Shown piece after piece: positions 22,808-31,149 of a DNA stretch of 64,000 bases (position 1 is the first letter of the stretch; the number at the start of each line of letters is the position of its first letter). The notes under the pieces were generated by a model. It searched no databases and had not been told where the DNA came from. It saw nothing but the letters and a program-made list of their open reading frames with translations. The stretch spans positions 1-64,000 of the forward strand of contig NZ_BCTA01000078.1 in NCBI RefSeq assembly GCF_001570485.1, written 5' to 3'. The stretch is from Mycolicibacterium novocastrense (GTDB lineage: Bacteria > Actinomycetota > Actinomycetes > Mycobacteriales > Mycobacteriaceae). Position numbers and translations under genes: made by a program.

Positions 22808-23443
22808 CTAGCGAGGGTCGGATGGCTGCATGTGTCCCCAGAACGCCGCCACCCACAGCCGCTCGAGGGTCTCGACGGCCCGGCGCGGGTCGATGCCGCG
22901 GCCGACGAACGTGCTGTCGTGCGTCAGCGTCATCGTCGTCGTCGCGGCCAGGGTCCGCACGAGCGCGGGCAGGTCCTCGGAGATCGGGCGCGCGTCGGCG
23001 TCGTTCTCGAGCAGCGCGACGAGCTTGTCGATGATGCCGTCGTAGAAGTCGTCCATCATCTCGCGGATCTTGGCGTCGGTATTGCGGGCCACCGCACACG
23101 CCGTCAGCACCGGGTCGTCGTTGGCGTACACCGCCGCCGCGCTGCCCACCATCCGCTTCGCGAACGCCTCCGGCGTCTCCCCCGGCTCCCGGGGTGCGAA
23201 GTGGTGAGTCAGGCTGTCGAGCATCTCGCCGGCGCCTGCCAGGATCTCGGCGAGCACCGCGTACTTGGAGTCGAAGTAGAAGTAGAACCCGGAGCGCGCG
23301 ACGCCGGCGTGTTCGCTGATGGCACTGACCGACAGGTCCGCGAACGGCTGTTCCTGCACCAGCTCGCGCACGGCGTTGAGAATCGCGTCGCGCTGCCGGT
23401 CACCGCGGCTCCGACGCGTTTGCGATGCTGGTTGGGCGCTCAT
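22808..23443 (-). CDS. TetR-family regulator next to cyp136
   Basis: The 211-residue protein has an HTH (AILNAVRELVQEQPFADLS, AISEHAGVARSGFYFYFDSKYAV) and a helical ligand-binding C-terminus. Counterpart of Rv3058c. It is divergent from the P450 gene; the perfect palindrome at 23481-23498 is the likely operator for both, and the SDR gene 25 bases downstream is probably in its operon. ATG 23443 is preferred to an ATG six codons upstream. Confidence 0.93.
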   Translation of the reverse strand: MSAQPASQTRRSRGDRQRDAILNAVRELVQEQPFADLSVSAISEHAGVARSGFYFYFDSKYAVLAEILAGAGEMLDSLTHHFAPREPGETPEAFAKRMVGSAAAVYANDDPVLTACAVARNTDAKIREMMDDFYDGIIDKLVALLENDADARPISEDLPALVRTLAATTTMTLTHDSTFVGRGIDPRRAVETLERLWVAAFWGHMQPSDPR

Positions 23444-23480
23444 CGCCCTAGACCTTCGCACCGCGGCGCGTCAGAACAAA

Positions 23481-23498
23481 ACTTGACATGCGTCAAGT
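23481..23498. promoter_or_regulatory. Perfect palindromic operator, TetR/cyp136 divergent promoter
   Basis: ACTTGAC (23481-23487) and GTCAAGT (23492-23498) flank ATGC. The left arm contains TTGACA, a perfect -35 for cyp136 on the plus strand, with CAGGAT 18 bases later as a possible -10, so a bound repressor would block RNA polymerase. Confidence 0.7.
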
Positions 23499-23501
23499 CT
23501 G

Positions 23502-23514
23502 CCATCCAGGATGG
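23502..23514. promoter_or_regulatory. Second palindrome upstream of cyp136
   Basis: CCATCC and GGATGG flank a single A, four bases beyond the first operator and over the putative -10. It may be a second regulator contact. Confidence 0.35.
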
Positions 23515-23561
23515 TGATGAGAGTGACAACGGCCACATTCATTTTCATCAGGAGCTTGTGA

Positions 23562-25046
23562 ATGACCGCGACGATCAGCACGACGGACTATCTGCTCGAC
23601 CAGGCCAAGCGCCGGCTCACCCCGTCGTTCAACAACTTCCCCGGCATGGGACTCGTGGAGCGCAAGCTGCTCAACACGGATTTCCCGCAGAAACCGATGG
23701 CCACCCCGCCCGCCGGCAGCGATCTCAAGCCGGTGATCGGCGACGCCGGCCTGCCGATCATCGGACACATGATCGAGATGTTCCGCGGCGGACCCGACTA
23801 TCTGCTGCACGTCTACCGCAAGTACGGCCCCCTGTACTACGCCGACTCGCCCGCGCTGCCCGCCGTCGCGGCCCTCGGGCCCGACGCGGCGCAGGCCGTC
23901 TACTCCAACCGCAACAAGGACTTCTCCCAGCAGGGCTGGGTTCCGGTGATCGGGCCGTTCTTCCATCGCGGATTGATGCTGCTCGACTTCGAAGAGCACA
24001 TGTTCCACCGGCGCATCATGCAGGAGGCGTTCGTGCGCACCCGCCTGGTCGGTTACCAGGAGCAGGTGGACAAAGTGGTCTCCCAGGTGATCGCCAACGA
24101 CTGGGTCGTCAACGACGGGCGTTTCCTGATGTACCCGGCGATGAAGGAGCTGACCCTCGACATCGCCTCGATGGTGTTCATGGGCCATGAGCCCGGCTCC
24201 GACAAGGAACTGGTGACCAAGGTCAATCAGGCGTTTACCACCACGACCCGCGCCGGCAACGCCATCATCCGCAAACCCGTGCGCCCGTTCACCTGGTGGC
24301 GCGGCATGCAGGCCCGCAAGCTGCTCGAGGACTACTTCGAGGAGCGGGTCAAGGAACGCCGCGGCAAGGACGGCTCGGATCTGTTGACGGTGCTGTGCCA
24401 CACCGAGGACGAGGACGGCAACAAGTTCTCCGACGAGGACATCGTCAACCACATGATCTTCCTGATGATGGCCGCGCATGACACCTCGACCTCCACGGCG
24501 ACGACGATGATCTACCACCTGGCCAAGCACCCCGAGTGGCAGGAACGCTGCCGCGAGGAGTCCGATCGCCTCGGCGACGGGCCGGCCGATATCGAGTCCC
24601 TCGAAAAGCTCGAGTCGTTGGATCTGGTGATGAACGAGTCGATCCGTCTGGTCACCCCGGTGCAGTGGGCGATGCGGCAAACCGTGCGCGACACCGAATT
24701 GCTCGGCTACTACCTGCCCAAGGGCACCAACGTCATCGCGTACCCGGGGATGAACCACCGTCTCGAGGAGTTTTACCCCGACCCGATGAAGTTCGACCCG
24801 TTGCGGTTCACCGAGCCGCGCAACGAGCACAAGCAGCACCGCTACGCGTTCAGCCCCTTCGGCGGCGGGGCGCACAAGTGCATCGGCATGACGTTCGGCC
24901 AGCTGGAGGTCAAGACGATCCTGCACCGGCTGCTGCGTAAGTACCGGCTCGAACTGCCCCGCCCGGACTACACGACCGAATGGGATTACGGCGGCATGCC
25001 GGTGCCCAAGGACGGCATGCACATCGTGCTGCGCCCGCTGCACTGA
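23562..25046 (+). CDS. cyp136: Cytochrome P450 of the CYP136 family
   Basis: The 494-residue P450 has the I-helix oxygen-binding MMAAHDTSTST, the ExxR motif ESIR, and the haem-binding FGGGAHKCIGMTFG with Cys thiolate. The length and the neighbours (SDR, TetR) match M. tuberculosis Rv3059 (CYP136A1). Substrate unknown; long hydrophobic or terpenoid/steroid compounds are typical for the clan. ATG 23562 follows AGGAG by seven bases. Confidence 0.93.
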   Translation: MTATISTTDYLLDQAKRRLTPSFNNFPGMGLVERKLLNTDFPQKPMATPPAGSDLKPVIGDAGLPIIGHMIEMFRGGPDYLLHVYRKYGPLYYADSPALPAVAALGPDAAQAVYSNRNKDFSQQGWVPVIGPFFHRGLMLLDFEEHMFHRRIMQEAFVRTRLVGYQEQVDKVVSQVIANDWVVNDGRFLMYPAMKELTLDIASMVFMGHEPGSDKELVTKVNQAFTTTTRAGNAIIRKPVRPFTWWRGMQARKLLEDYFEERVKERRGKDGSDLLTVLCHTEDEDGNKFSDEDIVNHMIFLMMAAHDTSTSTATTMIYHLAKHPEWQERCREESDRLGDGPADIESLEKLESLDLVMNESIRLVTPVQWAMRQTVRDTELLGYYLPKGTNVIAYPGMNHRLEEFYPDPMKFDPLRFTEPRNEHKQHRYAFSPFGGGAHKCIGMTFGQLEVKTILHRLLRKYRLELPRPDYTTEWDYGGMPVPKDGMHIVLRPLH

Positions 25047-25076
25047 GCCTCGTTGCCGCGAGCGATCAGTCAGCGA

Positions 25077-25571
25077 TCAGGACGCCGCCAGGAGGCGGTT
25101 CGCACACGCGATGACGGCGCTCAACGCCGATTGCGTCGCGTCCTCGGACAGCCCCATCGCCCATTCCGACTTCAGTCCGTCGGAGCCGCGGATGAAGGTG
25201 GCGGTGCGATCACCGGCGTTCACCTGGTGAAACGCGGTCATCTCCACCGAGATGCCGCGGTCGTAGAGCATCGAGGTCAGCGCGGCGACGGGACCCTGCG
25301 CCGCCGCGGACGTCGTGCAGATCCGGTCTCCGATGGCCAGCGTCGCCTGATAGTTGCGGGCCTGGGGCCCCAGCCGGGTGGCGGGACGATCGCCGTCGGC
25401 GCAGCTCCAGTTGCCCAGCCTCAGGGGCCCCGAAGTGGGTGCGTACTCGGCGAGAAACGTCTCGAAGGACATCGCGTCGGCCTCCTTGCGCAGACCACGG
25501 GGCGGCGGGGCGTCCAGATATTCCGCAAACGTCGGCGGTGCGCTGGTAGCGGATTCTGTTGCAGAGATCAT
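25077..25571 (-). CDS. Stand-alone LeuA allosteric (dimerisation) domain protein
   Basis: The 164-residue protein lacks the TIM-barrel catalytic domain of 2-isopropylmalate/homocitrate synthase but matches its C-terminal regulatory domain: GPVAALTSMLYDRGISVEM, FHQVNAG.RTATFI, and SDGLKSEWAMGLSEDATQSALSAVIACANRL. This domain binds leucine in LeuA. A free copy might sense an amino or keto acid, bind LeuA, or have a new role. It is monocistronic. Confidence 0.8.
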   Translation of the reverse strand: MISATESATSAPPTFAEYLDAPPPRGLRKEADAMSFETFLAEYAPTSGPLRLGNWSCADGDRPATRLGPQARNYQATLAIGDRICTTSAAAQGPVAALTSMLYDRGISVEMTAFHQVNAGDRTATFIRGSDGLKSEWAMGLSEDATQSALSAVIACANRLLAAS

Positions 25572-25862
25572 GTGCCGGTCTTTTCTTCGAAGAGATGACC
25601 GACTACGTAGCGACGACCCACAGCGAGGGGTCGGTCAGGATCAGACCCCGCTGCGGGTTGCTACTACGAGTCGCCTCGGCACGCGTCCGATCGTAGACAA
25701 CCACCGGACTGCGCCGCAAAGGAAAAACCGTTCGCAAACTGACTGTGCGTTCTTCGCGTTCCGACTGTCTTTCTGCTGGGCGCTTTGAAAAGGTGTGTTC
25801 CTACTTCTGGTGTCCCGATGACCTGGGGGGATGAGTTGCGAAACGAGGGCGAAGGCAACCGC

Positions 25863-26528
25863 GTGACGCCGATGCGGGGCGACATATCGACATCCGCCGG
25901 CGAACGCGTGGGCTCGTTCCGCTACTTCCGCGCGGAGGATCGCTGGGAGTGGTCCGACACGGTCGCCCAGATGCACGGCTACCCGCCCGGGGAGGCGGAG
26001 CCCAGCACCTCGCTGGTGCTGTCGCACAAGCACCCCGACGATGCGGCCAGCGTCGCGTCGCTGATCGAGACGGTGACCGGCCAGGGCCGGCCGTTCAGCA
26101 GCCGCAACCGCATCATCGACACCCACGGCAACGTCCACCCCGTTCTCGTCATCGGGGAACGCCTGCGTGATGACGACGGCGAGGTCATCGGCACCCAGGG
26201 CCTGTACGTGGATCTGAGCAACGTCGACGACACCGCGACGGTCGACGCCGCCATCGCCGACTTCACCGAGCACCGGGCGATCATCGAACAGGCCAAAGGC
26301 GTGCTGATGATGACGTATGCCATCACCGCCGAGCGGGCCTTCGACATTCTCGTGTGGCGCTCCCAGGAGACCAACACCAAACTGCGCGTGCTGGCCTCGC
26401 AGCTCGTCGACGATTTCACCGCCGAGCTGGAAGTGCCCCATGAGGTTCGCCAGCGGGCCGACCATCTGCTGCTCACGTCGCATCGGCGGATCAGGCGCGC
26501 GGACGACGGCCGCAGCAACGCCTGCTGA
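25863..26528 (+). CDS. PAS-ANTAR RNA-binding regulator
   Basis: The 221-residue protein has a PAS fold (about residues 10-115; FRAEDRWEWSDTVAQMHGYPPGE) and a C-terminal ANTAR domain (about 140-195; HRAIIEQAKGVLMMTYAITAERAFDILVWRSQETNTKL). ANTAR proteins bind paired RNA hairpins to prevent premature termination; the PAS part would sense the signal. GTG 25863 follows GAAGG by seven bases; an ATG at 25818 is possible but has no clear ribosome-binding site. The 246-290 base gap upstream shows no firm promoter. Confidence 0.88.
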   Translation: MTPMRGDISTSAGERVGSFRYFRAEDRWEWSDTVAQMHGYPPGEAEPSTSLVLSHKHPDDAASVASLIETVTGQGRPFSSRNRIIDTHGNVHPVLVIGERLRDDDGEVIGTQGLYVDLSNVDDTATVDAAIADFTEHRAIIEQAKGVLMMTYAITAERAFDILVWRSQETNTKLRVLASQLVDDFTAELEVPHEVRQRADHLLLTSHRRIRRADDGRSNAC

Positions 26529-26604
26529 CGGCCCGGGCTGAGCGAGGCACATCACAGCGCCTCGAATCTTCGATTGGCGCGCCCTGGCCGTAGCGTGACC
26601 TTCG

Positions 26605-27354
26605 ATGACGTGGGCCCTGCTGTTCGCCGCCGGCGTTCTCGGCGGGCTCACCGGCAGCATCGCCGGGCTGGCCTCGGTGGCCACCTATCCCGCGCTGCTG
26701 CTCTTCGGACTGCCCCCGGTGACCGCCAACGTGACGAACACCGTGGCGCTGGTGTTCAACGGCATCGGCTCGGTGTTGGGTTCGCGCCCCGAACTCAAGG
26801 GGCAAGGCCGGTGGATTCTGCGCACCGCGCCGATCGCCGTGTTCGGCGGCGTGGCCGGCGCCGCGCTGTTGCTCACCACACCCGCCGAGGGTTTCGAGCG
26901 ATCCGTACCGATTCTGCTCGGTATCGCCTCGGTCGCGATCCTGTTGCCCCGCCGGGCTCCCCGTGACGAACCGAGCGCGGGGCGTCGCCGTGCGGTGGTG
27001 TTCATCGAGGCCACCGCCGTGTTCCTGATCTGTATCTACGGCGGTTATTTCGGCGCGGCCGCGGGTGTGTTGCTGTTGGCGCTGCTCCTGCGCACCGGCC
27101 ACGCCTCGCTCGCGGAGGCCAACGCGGGCAAGAACGTGATCCTCGGTGTGGCCAACCTCGTGGCGGCCGTGGTCTTCGCGGTGCTGGCGCCGGTGCAGTG
27201 GGGGGCGATGTTGGTGCTGGGCCTGGGCTGTCTGATCGGGTCCCGGCTCGGCCCGGTGGTCGTGCGGCACGCACCCGCGGGGCCGCTGCGCGTGATGATC
27301 GGCGCGGCCGGCGTGGCGTTGGCTGTCCAGCTGGCCCTCGACACCTACGCCTAG
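26605..27354 (+). CDS. TSUP-family (TauE/SafE) membrane exporter
   Basis: The 249-residue membrane protein has the TSUP two-repeat layout: LLFAAGVLGGLTGSIAGLAS near the N-terminus, NVTNTVALVFNGIGSVLGSR, the second-half GGYFGAAAGVLLLALL and NAGKNVILGVANLVAAVVF. Such proteins move sulfite, sulfonates or related anions. Monocistronic. It ends in CTAG, sharing its stop bases with the opposing gene. Confidence 0.9.
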   Translation: MTWALLFAAGVLGGLTGSIAGLASVATYPALLLFGLPPVTANVTNTVALVFNGIGSVLGSRPELKGQGRWILRTAPIAVFGGVAGAALLLTTPAEGFERSVPILLGIASVAILLPRRAPRDEPSAGRRRAVVFIEATAVFLICIYGGYFGAAAGVLLLALLLRTGHASLAEANAGKNVILGVANLVAAVVFAVLAPVQWGAMLVLGLGCLIGSRLGPVVVRHAPAGPLRVMIGAAGVALAVQLALDTYA

Positions 27355-28415
27355 AGCTGGAAGGGGCTGTCGCCCTTGATCACCCGTTTGCCGAGGTCGA
27401 TGAGGTTCTGGGCGTTGGCGTGCAGCCGCTCCCCCGCGTCCCGGCTGGCCTGACCGGCCAGGTACCGCGACCATGTGCCCTCGATGACGATCCCGAGCTT
27501 GAAACAGGCCATCGCGACATACCAATCCAGACTTGATGTTTCGCGTCCCCCCGCTTCGAGATAGGCCTCGAGGAGCTCGCGACGGGTGGCGAGCCCGCCG
27601 AGCGCGGCCAGCTCCGCGCCCGCGGTGATCGTGTTGGTCTCCAGCGGCCAGCAGATCAACATCCAGCCCAGGTCGAGCAGCGGGTCGCCGATCGTGCACA
27701 TCTCCCAGTCGACGAACGCCGCCACCTCGGGCTTGTCGCGACGCAGCAACACATTGCTCAGATGCGGATCGCCGTGCAGGACACCCGGCCGGCCCTCCGG
27801 CGGCAGGTTCGACGCCAACCACTCGGCGAGTTCGGTGACGGCCAGCGACTCGGGGTCGTATCGGTCGTGTCGATAGCTCTCGAGCAGCCACAGGAACTGC
27901 GGAACCTGGCGCTCCAGAAAGGATCCGGGCCGTTTGAGTTCGCCGAGAGGGCTGCCTTCCCATTCGACCTGCCCGAGCGCGGCCAGGCTCGCCGCGTACG
28001 ACAGCCCCACCTGATGGCACATCGACGGATCGCGCACGTACGCCTCGGACATGTCGTCGCCGGGGTTGAAGCCGTCGACCACTTCCATCAGATAGAAGAC
28101 GACGCCGAGGACGCTGAGATCCTCACAGCCGGCGATGAATCCTGGGTGCGGCACGGGCGTGCCCGCCAACGTTCGCAACGCCGCGATCTCCCGCAGCATC
28201 GTCTTGTCGCTTGTCGGCCGCGGGTGGGCCGGCGGCCGACGGAGCACCATGGGCCGGTCGTCGATCCGCAACCGCACCACGATGTTCTGCGTACCGCCGG
28301 TCAGCGGTTCGACGTCGCCGACCGTCGTCCCCAGACCCTGCGCGCGCACCCACTGCTGCAGCGCGGACTGGTCATCGTGGCTCAGTGTCGGGAGTTGATG
28401 CGCGTCGTCGGGCAT
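27351..28415 (-). CDS. Aminoglycoside-phosphotransferase-like kinase family protein
   Basis: The 354-residue APH-fold protein has a nucleotide loop GGTQNIVVRLR, HGDPHLSNVLL (catalytic Asp) and VDWEMCTIGDPLLDLGW (Mg-binding DxD equivalents). Actinobacterial members often accompany acyl-CoA dehydrogenases in lipid or xenobiotic degradation, so the substrate may be a hydroxyacyl compound rather than an antibiotic. Monocistronic, convergent with TSUP. Confidence 0.88.
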   Translation of the reverse strand: MPDDAHQLPTLSHDDQSALQQWVRAQGLGTTVGDVEPLTGGTQNIVVRLRIDDRPMVLRRPPAHPRPTSDKTMLREIAALRTLAGTPVPHPGFIAGCEDLSVLGVVFYLMEVVDGFNPGDDMSEAYVRDPSMCHQVGLSYAASLAALGQVEWEGSPLGELKRPGSFLERQVPQFLWLLESYRHDRYDPESLAVTELAEWLASNLPPEGRPGVLHGDPHLSNVLLRRDKPEVAAFVDWEMCTIGDPLLDLGWMLICWPLETNTITAGAELAALGGLATRRELLEAYLEAGGRETSSLDWYVAMACFKLGIVIEGTWSRYLAGQASRDAGERLHANAQNLIDLGKRVIKGDSPFQL

Positions 28416-28488
28416 GTAGCCATCGTGTCAGGTCGACCGCGCGAGCGGCACGGGAGTCAGCCTTCGTAGGCCAGGCAGGCTTGCGGGC

Positions 28489-30225
28489 TCAGTCCAGGAT
28501 CCGGCGGGCCACGTTCGTCGTCACCAGATCCAACAACTCGTCGGCCCGGCCCGCCAGGATCGTCCTGATCGCGTACAGCGAGAAGCCTTTGGCCTGCTCG
28601 GCGGTGATCGCCGGCGGTATCGACAGTTCCTGACGCGCGGTCACGACGTCCACGACCGCCGGGCCGTCGTGGGCGAACGCGTCGGCCAAGGCCGATTCGA
28701 GATCCGACGGCTGTTCCACACGCCGGCCGAGGATGCCCATTGCCGTTGCGACAGCGGCGAAGTCGGGATTGACGAGATCGGTGCCGAAGTTGACGATGCC
28801 GGCCGCCTTCATCTCCAACTCGACGAAGTTCAGCGACGAATTGTTGAAGACAACCACCTTGACGGGAAGCCGGTTCTGGATCAGCGTGACGAGTTCACCG
28901 AACAGCATCGTCAGCCCGCCGTCGCCGGCCAGGGCCACGACCTGGCGGCCACGGTCGACGGTCTGCGCCCCGATGCCCAGCGGCAACGCGCACGCCATTG
29001 TGCCGTGGTTGAACGACCCGATCAGCCTGCGGCGGCCGTTCATGCTCAGATAGCGCGCCGCCCACACCACCGGTGAGCCGACGTCGACGGTGACCACCGC
29101 ATCGTCGGCAGCCAGCCGATTGACAAGCCCCGCAACGTATTCCGGCCGGATGGGCTGGCGGTCGCGGTCGTTGACGGCCAGGTCGTCCAGCCTCTGACGA
29201 GTCTTTCGGTAGTGCTTCAGCGAACGGTCGAGATGTTCGCGTTCGGCCTTCTGCCGCAGCAGCGGTTGCAGCGCTTCGAGGGTGTCGGCGACGGTGCCCA
29301 CGAGCCCGAGATCGATCGGAACGCGTCGGCCTAGGTGACGGCCGCGGACGTCGACCTGGATGACCCTCGCGTCATCGGGATAGAACTGCTGATAGGGGAA
29401 GTCGGTGCCCAGCATCAGCAGGACGTCCGCCTCCTTGATGGCCTTGTAGCCGGACGCGAAACCGAGCAGCCCCGTCATGCCGACGTCGAACGGGTTGTCG
29501 TATTCGATGAACTCCTTGCCGCGCAGCGCGTGCACCACCGGCGCGTTGAGTGTGTCCGCGATGCGGATGAGCGCGTCGTGGGCCCCCGCGACGCCGGCCC
29601 CGCCGAGGATGGTCACGGCGCGCCCGTCGTTGAGGATCGCCGCCGCCTGACGCAGAGACTCGTCGTCGGGACGCACGATGGACCGGGCCGGCCGCACGGC
29701 ACGCGTGTTCCAGCTCGACGCGTCGGCGCGGTGGCCGAAGATCTCGCCAGGTATCACGACCACCGCGACACCGTTCTCCTCGACCGCGGCGCGCATCGCC
29801 ATCTCGACGATGCGCGGCGCCATCTCCGGCGTGCTGACGAGCTCGCAGTAGACGCTGCACTCGCGGAACAGGTCTTGCGGGTGCGTCTCCTGGAAGTAGT
29901 CCGATCCGATCTCGGTACGCGGGATGTGCGCGGCGATCGCGAGGACGGGCACGCGGCTGCGGTGGGCGTCGAACAGGCCGTTGATCAGGTGCAGGTTGCC
30001 CGGCCCGCAGCTACCCGCGCAGACCGAGAGCGCGCCGGTGATCGCCGCGTCGGCGGCCGCGGCGAATGCGGCGGTCTCCTCGTGGCGGACGTGCTCCCAA
30101 CTGATCTCACCCGAGCGGCGGATCGCATCGGTGAAACCGTTGAGGCTGTCGCCCGGCAGGCCGTAGACGCGGCGCACACCGCTGAGCCTCAAGGTGTCGA
30201 TGAGGTGATCGGCGAAGGTCGCCAC
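28489..30225 (-). CDS. ThDP-dependent pyruvate oxidase/dehydrogenase (PoxB-like)
   Basis: The 578-residue protein has the three-domain ThDP layout: N-terminal Pyr domain with the activating Glu in RHEETAAFAAAADA, a central FAD/nucleotide-like domain, and the C-terminal PP domain with GDGGLTMLFGELVTLIQNRLPVKVVVFNN (ThDP/Mg motif). It most resembles PoxB-type pyruvate:quinone/FAD oxidoreductases that convert pyruvate to acetate and CO2; acetolactate synthase is less likely. Monocistronic, after the hairpin at 30238-30290. Confidence 0.88.
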   Translation of the reverse strand: MATFADHLIDTLRLSGVRRVYGLPGDSLNGFTDAIRRSGEISWEHVRHEETAAFAAAADAAITGALSVCAGSCGPGNLHLINGLFDAHRSRVPVLAIAAHIPRTEIGSDYFQETHPQDLFRECSVYCELVSTPEMAPRIVEMAMRAAVEENGVAVVVIPGEIFGHRADASSWNTRAVRPARSIVRPDDESLRQAAAILNDGRAVTILGGAGVAGAHDALIRIADTLNAPVVHALRGKEFIEYDNPFDVGMTGLLGFASGYKAIKEADVLLMLGTDFPYQQFYPDDARVIQVDVRGRHLGRRVPIDLGLVGTVADTLEALQPLLRQKAEREHLDRSLKHYRKTRQRLDDLAVNDRDRQPIRPEYVAGLVNRLAADDAVVTVDVGSPVVWAARYLSMNGRRRLIGSFNHGTMACALPLGIGAQTVDRGRQVVALAGDGGLTMLFGELVTLIQNRLPVKVVVFNNSSLNFVELEMKAAGIVNFGTDLVNPDFAAVATAMGILGRRVEQPSDLESALADAFAHDGPAVVDVVTARQELSIPPAITAEQAKGFSLYAIRTILAGRADELLDLVTTNVARRILD

Positions 30226-30237
30226 CCCGACAGGCTA

Positions 30238-30290
30238 GCGATTTGTGCACGTCTAGGAGCGGTGAGCGCTCCTAAACGTGCACAAGTCGC
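30238..30290. terminator. Long hairpin terminator after the SDR gene
   Basis: A 24-base stem (30238-30261 with 30267-30290) has one mismatch, one G-T wobble and a 5-base loop; its core includes TTGTGCACGT and ACGTGCACAA. It directly follows the SDR gene on the minus strand and is symmetric, so it would end transcription from either side. Confidence 0.75.
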
Positions 30291-30296
30291 GTCGTT

Positions 30297-31064
30297 TTAC
30301 TTGGGGGCGAAGCGCTGGCCGGCGTCCAGACGCAGGCACTGGCCGTTGAGCATCGGGTTCTCGACGATCGCGGCCACCAGCTTGGCGTACTCCTCGGGCT
30401 TGCCGAGCCGCTTCGGAAACGCCGCGTCCTTGGTCAGCGCCTTGGCGAACTCGTCGGGGATGCCCTCGGTCAGGCCCGTGGCGAACAGGCTCGGCGCGAT
30501 CGCCAGCGCCCGGATGCCCAGGCTGCCCATGTCGCGGGCCATCGTCAGGCACATCCCGGCGATCGCGGCCTTCGACGCGGTGTAGGCGACCTGACCGATC
30601 TGGCCCTCGAACGCCGCGATCGAGGCGGTGTTGATGATGACGCCGCGCTCTTCCTGCTCGTCGTCGACGAGGTCCTGCTGGCTCATCTGCCAACCGGCCA
30701 ACCTGCTGATGTTGAACGTGCCGATGAGGTTGAGGTCGACGCACTTGCGGAAGGTGTCGAGGCTGTGCGGTCCGTCCTTCTTGACCGTGCGCTCGGCGGC
30801 GCCGCCGCCGGCCGTCGTCACGATGATGTGCAGCCCGCCGAGCTTGTCGATCGCCTGCTGCAGCACCTTCTCGGTGCCCTCGAAGTCGGTGACGTCCACC
30901 TCGAAGAAGGAGCCGCCGATCGCGTCGGCCACTTCCTTGCCCTTCGACTGCGGACGGTCCAGAACCGCCACGTCCGCGCCTCGCTGAGCCAGCAACTCGG
31001 CCGTCGCCTTGCCGAAGCCCGACGCTCCGCCGACGACGATGGCCTTCTTGCCAGAAATCTCCAC
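30297..31064 (-). CDS. SDR-family 3-hydroxyacyl-CoA dehydrogenase type II-like
   Basis: The 255-residue SDR has GGASGFGKATAELL, NTASIAAFEGQIGQVAYTASK (Ser-Tyr-Lys) and the C-terminal LRLDAGQRFAPK typical of HSD10/type II 3-hydroxyacyl-CoA dehydrogenases, which oxidise short or branched 3-hydroxyacyl-CoAs and steroids. GTG 31064 (VEISGKKA) follows GGGGAG; the frame continues far upstream but only as an antisense shadow of the next gene. Confidence 0.93.
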   Translation of the reverse strand: MEISGKKAIVVGGASGFGKATAELLAQRGADVAVLDRPQSKGKEVADAIGGSFFEVDVTDFEGTEKVLQQAIDKLGGLHIIVTTAGGGAAERTVKKDGPHSLDTFRKCVDLNLIGTFNISRLAGWQMSQQDLVDDEQEERGVIINTASIAAFEGQIGQVAYTASKAAIAGMCLTMARDMGSLGIRALAIAPSLFATGLTEGIPDEFAKALTKDAAFPKRLGKPEEYAKLVAAIVENPMLNGQCLRLDAGQRFAPK

Positions 31065-31149
31065 CTGGGTCTCCCCTTTCCAAAAAGAGCTCGATTCGTA
31101 AAGCAACCTAGCTGACGTCATCGTTCGGTAAGCCCGTCGGGTCGCCAAC

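Noticed and set aside
23493..25043. Open frame of 516 codons on the minus strand
   Set aside because: Antisense shadow of cyp136.
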